DNA from: Anaerolineae bacterium
GTDB lineage: Bacteria > Chloroflexota > Anaerolineae > Aggregatilineales > Phototrophicaceae
Assembly: GCA_022843385.1 (NCBI GenBank)
Contig: JALHNT010000055.1
Location: 1-47,447 of the forward strand
DNA: 47,447 bases
Reading direction: 5' to 3'
The translations under genes were made by a program, and so were the position numbers. The stretch's first letter is position 1. Each line of letters starts with the position of its first letter. The notes under the pieces were generated by a model. It had not been told where the DNA came from, searched no databases, and worked only from the letters and a program-made list of their open reading frames with translations. This document shows positions 1 through 9,100 of this stretch, piece after piece.

Positions 1-1785
1 CGCCTGGTGCATCTGGTGCACAATCTTCATCACCAGATCAGGCCGGTGGTCGCCGGGCGAACCGCCCAGCTCGATGAAGGTATTGCGCAGGATCTTGCCC
101 CAGTTGCCAATGCTCTTCAGCTTGGGGTCAGCGATGAACTGGTAAATCGTCTGGGCGCTGTGACCATGCGGCGGTTGCAACATGCGCGACAGGCTGACAT
201 AGACATCATCAATGTTGCGCGGCGAAATCGGCACACTTTCGATGTCGTAGAGCGCTTTATGCATGAAGATGCGCTTGCGATCATAGAACTCGCTCAATCC
301 CATCCGTTCGCCAGTGGCGGTGGTCACGATCAGGTCGGTGCAGACACGGTCAGACTCGTCCTGCAAAGCGATGAAGGTGCTGGTATCGAGCGGCCCCAGG
401 AACGACCACATCTCGCGGTTTTCCATCATCGGTTCCAGGTCACAGCCGTACTTGCGGAAGTAGTCTTCGATCAGCACGTGGCAGTATTCGAAATCGATCA
501 GTACGGCCGCCATCCGCGCCGCGCTGGGGCTGGTCGGCATGCCGGTGCTTTCCAGCGTACAGATGCGTTTGTTGGTCGAAAGATCGGGCCGGATGCGCCC
601 GATGGGGTTGTGCATGACCGAGATCATCTTGCCCAGCCCCTCATCGAACAGCATGGCGCGCGCCGGTGAATTCACCCGTTCCGAGCGCAGCAGCGTGGTA
701 TAGCGTTCCAGTCCCTCATGCGTCAGATGCGGCGAGGTCGGCAGATCGAGATAACGCCCGGTGCAGGTCACGCTGCGCAGATATTCGCGGGTGCAGAGCA
801 GCTCCGGGTCGCACGTGCCATTGACGAAGGGCGAGCCTTTCAGCACCGCGCTGTTGGCGGCTGCCGAAGCGCTCCGCAGCATGGTGTAGAACGTCAGCAG
901 TCCCAGCGCCTCCGAGCGCCCCGCCAGATCGAGGTGGATATGCGTCCCCTGGTTGCGGAACATCTGCACATAATTGTCGTTGGTTGGGTCTACATGATAG
1001 CGCCGGTGTGCCGCATCCAGCCGGGCGCGGTAGTCCGGGAAGTAATTGTTGACCTCCTGCATCAGGTCAACCGCCGTCTGCACTTTTGGATCATCGGTCA
1101 GGGCGAAGTCCGATTCGACCGGATAGGCAGGCAGAATGGTCGTCAGGATGCCGGTCTCTTCGCTGGCCTTGACCAGCACCGTCAGGATGCCGCCCAGCGC
1201 CTTGCGCGTTTCGTTGTAACCCAGCACCGGCTTGATATGCGCCTCGACCTGGTACATCCCGGCTTCACGGTCAACCTGCGGGGTAAAGCCCAGCTTTTGC
1301 GCGTGTTCGCGGTAGACGCGCATGTAATTCTGGACGTTCTCCTCGTTGGGGCAGCGCCCATCCTGATGCACCAGCCCCAGTTCGATTTCCGCCCCCAGGT
1401 AGCGCATCTTGGTGATGGGGTCATCGGTTTCATGGAGATTGGTGTGGTTGACGCTGGGATTGAAATTATATGGCACGATGGCCTGTGGCAGCGTCTTCTT
1501 GCCCCGGTAACGCGAACTGACCGCCGCCCCCATCACATGCTTCCGCCCATTGACCTCGGCCATCACCGCGTTGGCACCCTGGGTATCCAGCGGATCAAAA
1601 TAAGTGCTGACCGGCGCGCCCACTGCTTCGCTGAGCTGATCGAGCGGCAGCGATTGGTTGTAGTCAAAAGCGGCAATATCGCGCATCGCCTGGTTGAAGC
1701 GGCGCTTCTGCTGCTCGATCTCCTGCCAGGGGATATCGGCGCTGAATTCCAGTAGTTCTTTATTCGAGGGTAGCGGCGTTTCCAT
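1..1785 (-). CDS. GCS2-like carboxylate-amine ligase family protein (3' end outside window)
   Basis: An open minus-strand frame of 595 codons runs from an ATG at 1785 off the left edge with no stop. A GGAG sits about 9 bases upstream of this ATG. Residues about 130-143 (LGAEIELGLVHQDG) resemble the Glu-rich first strand of glutamate-cysteine ligase type 2 / carboxylate-amine ligases. Further matches are a G-T-H-I-H-L segment near residue 280 and C-T-L-E-S-T near 408, where the family has its substrate-binding strands. Such enzymes use ATP to join a carboxylate to an amine, for example gamma-glutamylcysteine synthesis. The similarity is only at motif level, the protein is longer than typical GCS2 enzymes (about 370-450 residues), and the substrate cannot be named. 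The long plus-strand frames over this region are antisense shadows. Confidence 0.6.
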   Translation of the reverse strand, partial: METPLPSNKELLEFSADIPWQEIEQQKRRFNQAMRDIAAFDYNQSLPLDQLSEAVGAPVSTYFDPLDTQGANAVMAEVNGRKHVMGAAVSSRYRGKKTLPQAIVPYNFNPSVNHTNLHETDDPITKMRYLGAEIELGLVHQDGRCPNEENVQNYMRVYREHAQKLGFTPQVDREAGMYQVEAHIKPVLGYNETRKALGGILTVLVKASEETGILTTILPAYPVESDFALTDDPKVQTAVDLMQEVNNYFPDYRARLDAAHRRYHVDPTNDNYVQMFRNQGTHIHLDLAGRSEALGLLTFYTMLRSASAAANSAVLKGSPFVNGTCDPELLCTREYLRSVTCTGRYLDLPTSPHLTHEGLERYTTLLRSERVNSPARAMLFDEGLGKMISVMHNPIGRIRPDLSTNKRICTLESTGMPTSPSAARMAAVLIDFEYCHVLIEDYFRKYGCDLEPMMENREMWSFLGPLDTSTFIALQDESDRVCTDLIVTTATGERMGLSEFYDRKRIFMHKALYDIESVPISPRNIDDVYVSLSRMLQPPHGHSAQTIYQFIADPKLKSIGNWGKILRNTFIELGGSPGDHRPDLVMKIVHQMHQA

Positions 1786-1872
1786 AACACGACTCCGGGG
1801 CATGAATAAGTGCCCCTGTATTGTGACCGATGATCGGCTTCCATTCAAGCGTTTACCAGATACAGGATTGGA

Positions 1873-2823
1873 CTATCCCGGTGCAGCCGTCGCTTCCGGC
1901 TGGGGGCGCAGATCGTCGAAGCCCAGGTCGCGCATCCACTGGCAGATGACCATTGGCCCGTAGCCGTCGAGCAATGGGATGCCGCTGTCCTGGGGCAGGC
2001 CGTTGAAGCCGCGCAGATAACCAAATGTCCCGTCAATCTGCTCACGGGCTGCCGGTGACAACTCGGCGTCACCGATGGCGATGGCGTGGATATGGATGGG
2101 ACTGCCGGGGTACAGCTCGCTGCTATCGCGCAGCCAGGCGGCGAACCCGGCCTCGCGCAGCGCCGCGATCATCAGCGGAATCTCAGCCCGCGCGATCTCG
2201 CCTGTCCCCGGCGAACGCACCGAAAGATCAACTGCGCCGCCCGCATCGTGAGTGCCGAAGCTGGCGCTGACCCCGCCGGGATTATAACCGCCCTGCATGA
2301 TCGAGTCGCGGAAGCGGATGGTGCCGCCCGCCTGGGTGTAGAGCGCCTGCGCCTGATCGAGCATTGCCAGCGTCCGCAGATTGAGGATGCCGAAGCCCAG
2401 CGTGAAGCGGTCATAATTCTCCGGTGGAGCCAGGCAGCCCGGCGGATCATCTTCGACCAGCGGCAGCGTCAGATCGGGTGTGCCGGGGAGCGTTTCGATC
2501 CAGTATTGCCCGCGTTCAGCGCTGCCCTCCGCCGTCCAACCCACTCGCCCGGCATAATCCACCGGCCACCAGATATAGCCATCGGCGCAGCGCGGCTCAC
2601 CCAGCACCCGCAGGATGTCGCCGTTGGGAATCTGACCGATGCGCTCGGCCTGCAAGCCCGGCTCCGCCCGCTGGTTCTGCGTCTGACCGGAGACGATGCG
2701 CGCCCAGGTTCCGGCCTGCAAGCGGGGTGGCAAATCCGCCGCGCCGGGACAATCGGTCGGTTGCGCGGCAGCCGGGACAACCATCAGGCACAACAAAGTC
2801 ATCATGAAAACAGCTCGCATCAT
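1873..2823 (-). CDS. Secreted SH3-type / M15-like (DD-peptidase fold) protein
   Basis: 316 residues. Residues 1-20 form a signal peptide ending in AAAQ. Residues about 36-112 look like a bacterial SH3 domain (G-x-W-A-R-I, R-V-L-G, W-W-P-V, G-W-T-A-E-G). Residues about 140-262 carry the zinc-ligand pattern of the M15 / hedgehog-type peptidase fold: S-F-G-T-H192 with D199 in G-G-A-V-D-L, then H244-I-H246. This predicts an extracellular peptidoglycan peptidase or carboxypeptidase targeted by the SH3 domain. The start at 2823 has a GGAG eight bases upstream. A second ATG follows immediately. The gene is divergent from the DUF423 gene, with 48 bases between the starts. The fold assignment rests on the H/D/HxH pattern, so a non-catalytic relative cannot be excluded. 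Confidence 0.7.
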   Translation of the reverse strand: MMRAVFMMTLLCLMVVPAAAQPTDCPGAADLPPRLQAGTWARIVSGQTQNQRAEPGLQAERIGQIPNGDILRVLGEPRCADGYIWWPVDYAGRVGWTAEGSAERGQYWIETLPGTPDLTLPLVEDDPPGCLAPPENYDRFTLGFGILNLRTLAMLDQAQALYTQAGGTIRFRDSIMQGGYNPGGVSASFGTHDAGGAVDLSVRSPGTGEIARAEIPLMIAALREAGFAAWLRDSSELYPGSPIHIHAIAIGDAELSPAAREQIDGTFGYLRGFNGLPQDSGIPLLDGYGPMVICQWMRDLGFDDLRPQPEATAAPG

Positions 2824-2871
2824 CGGCTATACTCCATGTTCATCAACCGTCTAGCAGCAGGACACCATCGT

Positions 2872-3246
2872 ATGGAAAGCACCTTCGTCGCGCTGGCCTC
2901 GCTCTTCGGATTTTTAGGGGTGGCGCTGGGCGCATTCGGCGCACACCGCCTCTCGGCCTACTTCAGCGACAAGCCGCGGCTGGAAGCCAACTTCAGGACG
3001 GGCGTGCAGTATCACCTGGTTCACGCCGTCGCGCTGCTGGGGATCGCCTGGGCCAGTGGACGCTACAGCAGCGGACTCATCGTGGCAGCCGGCTGCCTGT
3101 TCGCGCTCGGCATCGTCCTCTTCTCCGGCAGCCTGTATCTCCTCAGCCTGACGGGTCAGCGCCGGCTCGGTGCCATCACCCCGCTGGGCGGGCTGGCCTG
3201 GCTGGTGGGGTGGCTGTGCCTGGCCGCCGGTGCCTTGCAGGGGTAA
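2872..3246 (+). CDS. DUF423 family small membrane protein
   Basis: 124 residues, starting at the ATG at 2872 with an AGGA about ten bases upstream. The frame is open much further upstream, but that part is antisense to the neighbouring peptidase gene. An in-frame ATG at 2836 has no ribosome binding site. The sequence shows the hallmark of DUF423 (YgdD-like) proteins: a first helix ending G-V-A-L-G-A-F-G-A-H, the central F-x-T-G-V-Q-Y-H-L-V-H-A-V-A-L-L block, and a final W-L-x-G-W-x-x-L-A-A-G helix. Four membrane helices are expected. The family's function is unknown. The last helix reaches the stop, so the protein looks complete. Confidence 0.9.
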   Translation: MESTFVALASLFGFLGVALGAFGAHRLSAYFSDKPRLEANFRTGVQYHLVHAVALLGIAWASGRYSSGLIVAAGCLFALGIVLFSGSLYLLSLTGQRRLGAITPLGGLAWLVGWLCLAAGALQG

Positions 3247-3274
3247 TCGCGACAGGCCGTCAGGAATCAGAATC

Positions 3275-3301
3275 GCGGACACGGCACTGCCGTGTCCCTA
3301 C
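3275..3301. repeat. Palindromic repeat GCGGAC...GTCCCTAC, copy 1
   Basis: A 10-base perfect inverted repeat (ggacacggca / tgccgtgtcc) with a one-base centre, flanked by GC on the left and CTAC on the right. Two further copies with the same ends lie at 6018 and 6060. It stands 3' of the DUF423 gene, between two convergent genes, and could also act as a transcript-end hairpin, although no T-tract follows. Confidence 0.6.
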
Positions 3302-3380
3302 GAGAAACCTCCTGAATATCTATATGGCTTCTCCACGCTTTCAACCAACCAACTAAAAATCACCAACTCCCCTCGTCTGC

Positions 3381-5819
3381 TCATCCCTTCAGGAAGGGGA
3401 AGAACCGGCGCAGGTAGCGGCGCAGGATGCTGCTGCGCGCATCGACCCAGGCTTCATCGGCCATCTCATCCTTCGGTCCGCGTTCTTCGGCGGGCGGTGA
3501 TGGACGACCATAGCGTTCGGCGGCATACAAGCCGGTGATGGCGCTCACAGGCGGCTCGGCCTGGGGCAGTTGGCGCACAATCCGCTGACGGCGTTCATCG
3601 GGCGTCTGTTCCGATCCGAAGCGCAGCCCGATCAATCCCAGGTAGCGTTCCAACCGGGCATAGGCGCGGGCAATCGGATTCAGGCCGCGCATGCCACGCC
3701 ATTCCCACCACCAATAGACGAAGACCCCACCGCCCAGCAGCAGCACCACGATCAGCAGCACCAGCAGCGCCGCCCCCAGCGCCCGCAGCAGCGTCGGGAG
3801 CAGGCCGGTGGGCTGCTGTGCCATCGGCGGCGGCTGGGTCGGGATGATGACTGGCGTCGCGGTGGGCGTCGGCGTCGGCGTCAGAGTCGGGAGCTGCGGT
3901 GCCTCTTGCGGCTGCGGCGTCGAAGGGTCAGGCGTCGGGCTGGGCGGTGGCGTCGGCGTGAAGGTCGGCGTGGCGGTTGCCAGCGGCGTCGGTGAAGGCA
4001 GCGAATTGGGTGCCGGCGCGTCATCAATGCGCGTCAGCGGGGATTGGGCTGCCGTCGGTTCGAACTCGATCCAGCCATAACCAGGGAAGTAGACCTCGAC
4101 CCAGGTATGGGCATCGCGCTCCAGCACAGTGAAGCTGTTCTGCGAGGCATCCCACGTCCCCTGGGCGAAGCCAGCCGCCATGCGCGCCGGGACACCCAGC
4201 GTCCGCAGCATCATGACCATGGCGGTCGCGTAATAATTGCAGTAGCCCTGACGCAGATCGAACAGCACCCACTCCACCGGGTCCTGATCCAGCGGTGGCT
4301 GTGGGATGACTTCGCTGTAGACAATGTTGAGCCGCAGCCAGGTCTCGATGGCTTTGGCCTGATCGTAAGGCGTGCTGGCTCCCGCCGCTGTCACAATCTC
4401 CTGTGCCAGTTGCCGCGTCCGCTCGGTGACTGAACCCGGCACCTGCATGTAGATCAGCGGGATCCACGACGGATAACTACTGCCGGCGTTGCGCAGTTGC
4501 GCCGCGGTTGCATCGGTCATCAGGCTGGTGACGGTGTACTCATCGCCCCGTTCCAGCACCCGCGTCGGACGGATGACCGAGACATTCATGCCTTCACGGG
4601 CTTCGTTGCTGGGGATATAGCGCAGATCCGCCCGAGTCGAGAGATCGACCTGTAACGGTTGCGGCGCGGCGTAGATCAGGCGCGAGGCGCTCAGCCCCAG
4701 CGTGAAGCGCTGCTGCACCGGCGAACGCGCCCCCAGATTATCCGGCTGGTATTGAATTTGCAGCGGCGACTGCTCGGTAGTCAGGCGGATGTCGGCGCTG
4801 GGGGCCCAGCGACCATTGGAATAGGTATCGAACACCCGCGAACGCCAGTAGTAGCGGCGTCCCTGCGGCGCGTTCACCAGGAACACCATCTGCTCGCCCA
4901 AGCGGATGGCTCCGCCCAGTTGCAGCGAGTCGCCACCATAATAATCGGCGGTGGTCGGCCCCTGGGTCATCGGGCTGGAGAACATGCGGTTCCACAGCTC
5001 GCTCATCTGCGTGATCGGTTCGGATTGCAGGAACTGGTGGAACTGATCGAGCCGTTCCTGAAGGTCGCGCATCTGCACCAGCCCGGCCAGCAGCATCGCC
5101 GTCAGCGCCAGAATGGCCCCGACGCGCAGGAATTGGGTGCGCAGTGTGCGTGGGACGCGAATGCCGTTGACATACCATTCCCAGGCGCGGGTATCCAGAT
5201 ACGAGCGCACGATCAGCAGCAGCGACAGGAAGATGAACACCAGCAGGAAAATATCGAGGTTGGCCTCGCCGGGATTATAGATGAGATTGGTGACCAGGAT
5301 CAGCCCTGGCGGCAGGATGACGCGCCAGATGCGGTCGATGCGGAAAGTGTGCCAGGCGACGTTATAACCCAGAAACCAGAACAGCAGCGCCATCAGCAGG
5401 GTGAACACCAGATCATCCTGGTTGATGCCGCCGGTGAACACATCCAGTATCCACTGCGCCAGCCGTGTCGCCAGGCTGACCGCCCCTTCGCCCAGATTGC
5501 CCGGTTCGTTGAGCGCCGTCACCAGCGCCACCAGCCCCAGCCCATAAACGCCGCTGAAGACCAGCGCCACCAGTTCGTTATACTGGCTGCGCGCCAGCAG
5601 GAAGCCAAAGCCCAGGCTCATCAGCGTGATCGGGATGATGGTGCGCGTATCCAGCGGCCAGCCACCCAGCACCAGCGAGAACACCGGCATCATCAGCAGC
5701 ACCAGCAGGATCAACAGGGTGAACAGGTCGCCGGGGCCGAAGAGTGCCCGCCAGTTCTGCGCCAGCTTGCGCCGCCAGCGCGTGATCGGGGCCGGCAAGG
5801 GATTGAAGGTCGTCGTCAT
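3381..5819 (-). CDS. TgpA-like transglutaminase-domain membrane protein
   Basis: 812 residues from the ATG at 5819, which has GGAG four bases upstream. A TTG four codons earlier is possible but overlaps that site. The N-terminal ~230 residues hold several membrane helices (DUF3488/TgpA type). The transglutaminase core has Cys527 in G-Y-C-N-Y-Y-A-T-A, His571 in D-A-H-T-W-V-E-V, and G-W-I-E-F-E-P-T, where the usual catalytic Asp is replaced by Glu587. A Pro/Thr linker (about residues 600-660) leads to another membrane helix and a cytosolic DUF4129-like tail. In this family the core faces outward and the tail inward. Such genes often sit beside a DUF58 protein and a MoxR ATPase, which are not seen here. 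The substrate is unknown. Confidence 0.85.
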   Translation of the reverse strand: MTTTFNPLPAPITRWRRKLAQNWRALFGPGDLFTLLILLVLLMMPVFSLVLGGWPLDTRTIIPITLMSLGFGFLLARSQYNELVALVFSGVYGLGLVALVTALNEPGNLGEGAVSLATRLAQWILDVFTGGINQDDLVFTLLMALLFWFLGYNVAWHTFRIDRIWRVILPPGLILVTNLIYNPGEANLDIFLLVFIFLSLLLIVRSYLDTRAWEWYVNGIRVPRTLRTQFLRVGAILALTAMLLAGLVQMRDLQERLDQFHQFLQSEPITQMSELWNRMFSSPMTQGPTTADYYGGDSLQLGGAIRLGEQMVFLVNAPQGRRYYWRSRVFDTYSNGRWAPSADIRLTTEQSPLQIQYQPDNLGARSPVQQRFTLGLSASRLIYAAPQPLQVDLSTRADLRYIPSNEAREGMNVSVIRPTRVLERGDEYTVTSLMTDATAAQLRNAGSSYPSWIPLIYMQVPGSVTERTRQLAQEIVTAAGASTPYDQAKAIETWLRLNIVYSEVIPQPPLDQDPVEWVLFDLRQGYCNYYATAMVMMLRTLGVPARMAAGFAQGTWDASQNSFTVLERDAHTWVEVYFPGYGWIEFEPTAAQSPLTRIDDAPAPNSLPSPTPLATATPTFTPTPPPSPTPDPSTPQPQEAPQLPTLTPTPTPTATPVIIPTQPPPMAQQPTGLLPTLLRALGAALLVLLIVVLLLGGGVFVYWWWEWRGMRGLNPIARAYARLERYLGLIGLRFGSEQTPDERRQRIVRQLPQAEPPVSAITGLYAAERYGRPSPPAEERGPKDEMADEAWVDARSSILRRYLRRFFPFLKG

Positions 5820-6017
5820 GCGTCTCCACAATGGTCTTGACCACTTGTGCTGTCATTGTACGGGCAGATGACTCGGCTGGCAACCGGCGCATCCTGACGG
5901 AATCCCTACGGGTTGGGCAAAACCCTCACCCTGATCCTTCTTCTGGAAATAGGGCATTCAACCGGGTGTCTGTCGCAGAGGGGTTATGCGCTTTAAGAAT
6001 TAAATCGGGTGATGCTG

Positions 6018-6043
6018 GCGGACGTGCCGTTGCACGTCCCTAC
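6018..6043. repeat. Palindromic repeat GCGGAC...GTCCCTAC, copy 2
   Basis: Arms ggacgtgc / gcacgtcc around cgtt. It shares the left end GCGGAC and right end GTCCCTAC with copy 1, while the inner stem bases differ by compensating changes (cacggca/tgccgtg versus cgtgc/gcacg). Confidence 0.6.
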
Positions 6044-6059
6044 ACCAATTGGGTCATTC

Positions 6060-6085
6060 GTAGGGACACCCAACGGGGTGTCCGC
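6060..6085. repeat. Palindromic repeat GCGGAC...GTCCCTAC, copy 3 (inverted)
   Basis: An inverted copy 16 bases after copy 2. It begins with gtagggac and ends with gtccgc, with stem ggacaccc / gggtgtcc. Copies 2 and 3 therefore face each other. The stem is kept by paired base changes, as expected if the RNA or cruciform structure matters. Confidence 0.6.
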
Positions 6086-6163
6086 GTAAACTTCAGCCCC
6101 CAGCGGTATCATCCGCAGCTTATTTTCATCCCCTTTGGGGCCGGGGGATGAGGGTGACAAAGG

Positions 6164-9100
6164 TTATTCAAACCCCGGTAGCCCGCCGACGATCTGCACC
6201 GTCTCCAGGCTCACCCGCGTCACCCGTTCGATCAGATTGACGATGTAGCGCTCGTCTTCGCTATAGCGATTCGGATCGCTGGTGATGCCGCTGCGTTTAT
6301 CGGTGCTGACCTGATACTGATCGACCAGCCAGCCCAGCGCAGACCGGTTGCCCAGCTTATAATCGAAGGCTGCCGCCGGGATGCCACGCAGCGTCAGCGT
6401 GTCGTTGTAGATCAGTTCATTGTCCTTGCCGAACTTCATCTTCTCCACCCGATACGAGACCGGCTTGCCCGGCGTCGTCACCCATTCCAGCGGATACGGC
6501 TCCGCCGTCTCATAATTGAGGTGCAGCTCGGCCAGCTTTTTCCCCGCCTCGGCAAACACCCAGAAATCCGGCGCGAACGGAATGCGCGGCAGTTCCCGCT
6601 TCAGGTTATCAGCGAACTTCTCTCGATAGCCAGTGTGATGCAGCAGGGCGTAGACGTAATAGAAGATGTCCCATTTGCTGATGCGGCTGTCGGCATAGCG
6701 CTGGCGAAATTCCCCCAGCGCCCAATCGGTGATGTTCTCCCGCCGGTTGCCCCCATCCTCATCGTACACGTAGAAGGGGAAGCATTGCGTACTGGAGCCA
6801 GCGCCGACCAGATGCAGATCGGCAATCGAAGCCGTCATGAGAGTCATGAAAGGTTTTTCAGACCCCAGATCAGTCAGCGCAATCACCCGGTTTGCCTGCT
6901 CAGTGGCAGGGGTGGGATAGATGGACGGGAAGACATACACCTCTTCATTCAACACCCGATCAAAGAAGAGATGCTGTTTGCAGAAAGGGCGGTACAAACT
7001 GCGCCGGACTTTAGGTTCCTGATATTCGGCATCATTGCCGCGCTGCAAATCCAGCTTCAGATCGCGGCTCCACTTGATCTGGTCATACTTCACAAAGTTA
7101 TCAACATCTTTGGGTTTGCCGGCCCGTTTGTAGCGATCAACCTCGGCATTGTAAGCATCAATGAAAACCTTCACCCGTTCCACCAGCGCCGGACGGTTGA
7201 AGTCATAGACCACATCATCGCGCGAGGTTGCCACGCCACGACCATAATTCTTAAAAATCGCCTTCACCTCAGCCGTCTTGGCGGCTTTGGTCTCCTTGCT
7301 GCCCATTGGCAGGAAAGCGGCAAAATCATCGGCATTCTCCGGTACCAGCCAGGTGTTTCGGGCATCGGGGGTCAGCGGTTGCCAGTTCACCGTGTTGAGC
7401 GCATTCTGCCGTCCGCGCTCGATGACGTTATAGGTCAGGTATTCCAGCTTCTCCTGCCGCGTCCAGAATTCCGGCACGCGGTGGTAGCGCAGGCGAGGAG
7501 GGTTGATCCGCTCGGAAACCCTCATCCCCGGCACTTGCTCGTCAGAAACCCTCATCCCCAGCCCTTCTCCCTCAGGGAGAAGGGAGTCAGACGGGGGGGA
7601 TTGGGCTGACTTTTCTCCCTCAGGGAGAAGGGAGTCAGAGTCGGAGGGGGTAGAGGTGGTGGAGAGAAGGGTAGAGGTGGCGGTGAGGATGGCGGTGAGG
7701 ACATCTTCGAGGTGGTTCTGCACCTGGTCATTGCTGAAGCGCAGCACCCGATAGCCCTGCGCCTCGATGTTGGCCTGGCGCAAGGCATCGTCATCCACCT
7801 GTTGGGCGTGAATGCCGCCATCCAGTTCGATCACCAGACGCGCTTCATAACACAGAAAATCGACCACATAGGCCGTCTGCTCAATCGGATGCTGCCGCCG
7901 GAACTTCAACCCCTCCAACTGCCGGTTACGCAGGCACAGCCACAGCATCTCTTCCGCCGGCGTCAACCGCTGCCGCAAATTGCGCGCCACCTGCGTCATC
8001 ACCGCCGCCGCCCGTGCCCGATACACCGCTTCCCCTTCCTCCGCCGTCTCCCCTGCTGCCCGCGCCTTATACACCCCTTCCTCTTCTTGCTCCCCTCTCC
8101 CTGAGGGAGAGGGGCTGGGGGTGAGGGTTGCTAACGGGCTGGGGGTGAGGGTTTTCTCATGCCGCCCACTCCGCACCGCCACCGTGATGCCCACGCCCAC
8201 CTGAATGCCGAAGACGTTATGCGTTGTGCCGCTCAGTTTGGGGTTCTGCCGCACATTGCCATGCAGATCGAGGTGATACACCTGGGTGAAATCCTGTAAC
8301 AGATGCTTGCGCATCCCGTCGAAGGCGATCTGATCAACGAAGCTGTTGTTGCTGACATAGCACACAATCCCATCACGCCCCTGCAAGCGGTCGGCGGCCC
8401 AGCGAAAGAACTTGACATAGGGATCAGCCAGCGCATTTTTGTTGGTGGCCTGCGAGTCTTTGGCGTAAGTCTCCTTCACCCGCTGGTCGATCACCGGATA
8501 CTTGCGGTTCTTGTTGTTGTCGTTCTCGTTCAACTGACCAACGTTATAAGGCGGGTTGCCGATGATGACGGTGATGGGGGCGGCTTTCTGGCGTTCGACG
8601 CGGGCGGTGTTCTTCTCGGTCATGAAGCCCAACTGCATCTGCGCCCCTTCGGCCAGGTCGAGCGTATCGACGAAGCAGATGCCCTCGAACGGTTCGTAAC
8701 GCCCAGTCAACTGGAAATACTCATGCTCGATGTTCAGGCTGGCGATGTAGTAGGGCATCAGCATCACTTCATTGGCGAACAACTGCTGCCGGTAGAACGG
8801 GTCAAAGCCGCGTGGGTTGCGCTCATAAGTCCGCCGCAGCAGGTTGACAGCGAAGTTGCCGGTGCCGGTGCAGGGGTCGATCACGTACACGCCGTCATCA
8901 CCCAGCTTCTTGCCGAACTCGGTCAGCAGCACCTCTTCCACCGCCGCGCACATAAAATCAACAATCGGCTGCGGCGTATAGACGATGCCGTGTGTGTCGG
9001 CCAGTTTGACGCTGTAGCCCTGGAAGAAGCGCTCATAGACATGATTGATAAAATCCTGCTTCTCGGAGAAGGTCGCCAGTGTTTCGGCGGCGCGTTCGAT

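Larger units (their letters stand above)
5832..6163. other. Intergenic region with palindromic repeats and no gene
   Basis: About 330 bases between the 5' end of the transglutaminase gene and the 3' end of the methyltransferase gene. It holds two copies of the GCGGAC/GTCCCTAC palindrome facing each other. It also has a GC-rich hairpin, catcccc..ggggccgggggatg, at about 6127-6151. No convincing reading frame was seen. Confidence 0.6.
7516..8154 (-). mobile_element. In-frame DUF559 endonuclease element with inverted GC-rich ends
   Basis: A 639-base block (213 codons, boundaries uncertain by a few bases) inside the methyltransferase gene. Plus strand from 7516 reads aaaccctcatcccc..., a short spacer, a second aaccctcatccccagccc, then a ctccctcagggag hairpin. 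The other end, 8092-8154, is the reverse complement of the same arrangement with a spacer about six bases shorter. Between them, residues about 638-743 encode a complete DUF559 (Vsr-like) domain: L-R-N-R-Q-L-E-G-L-K-F-R-R-Q, V-V-D-F-L-C, V-I-E-L-D-G-G-I-H, G-Y-R-V-L-R-F. The reading frame stays open throughout and the host frame resumes with L-R-Y-H-R-V-P-E-F-W. No clear target duplication was found. Confidence 0.75.

Noticed and set aside
7..1755. Two long plus-strand open frames (220 and 345 codons).
   Set aside because: They lie antisense to the GCS2-like gene, have a composition rich in Arg, His and Gln typical of reverse-strand reading of GC-rich genes, and no family features.
4040..4080. 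A tRNA-like ggttcgaactcgatcc string.
   Set aside because: It is inside the transglutaminase coding sequence and no cloverleaf can be built around it.
4659..5840. 393-codon plus-strand frame.
   Set aside because: Antisense to the transglutaminase gene. The translated sequence is a Gln/His/Arg-rich shadow.
7516..8154. An intein inside the methyltransferase.
   Set aside because: No splicing-junction residues (Cys/Ser start, His-Asn end) or Hint-fold blocks are present. The ends are low-complexity translations of inverted repeats.
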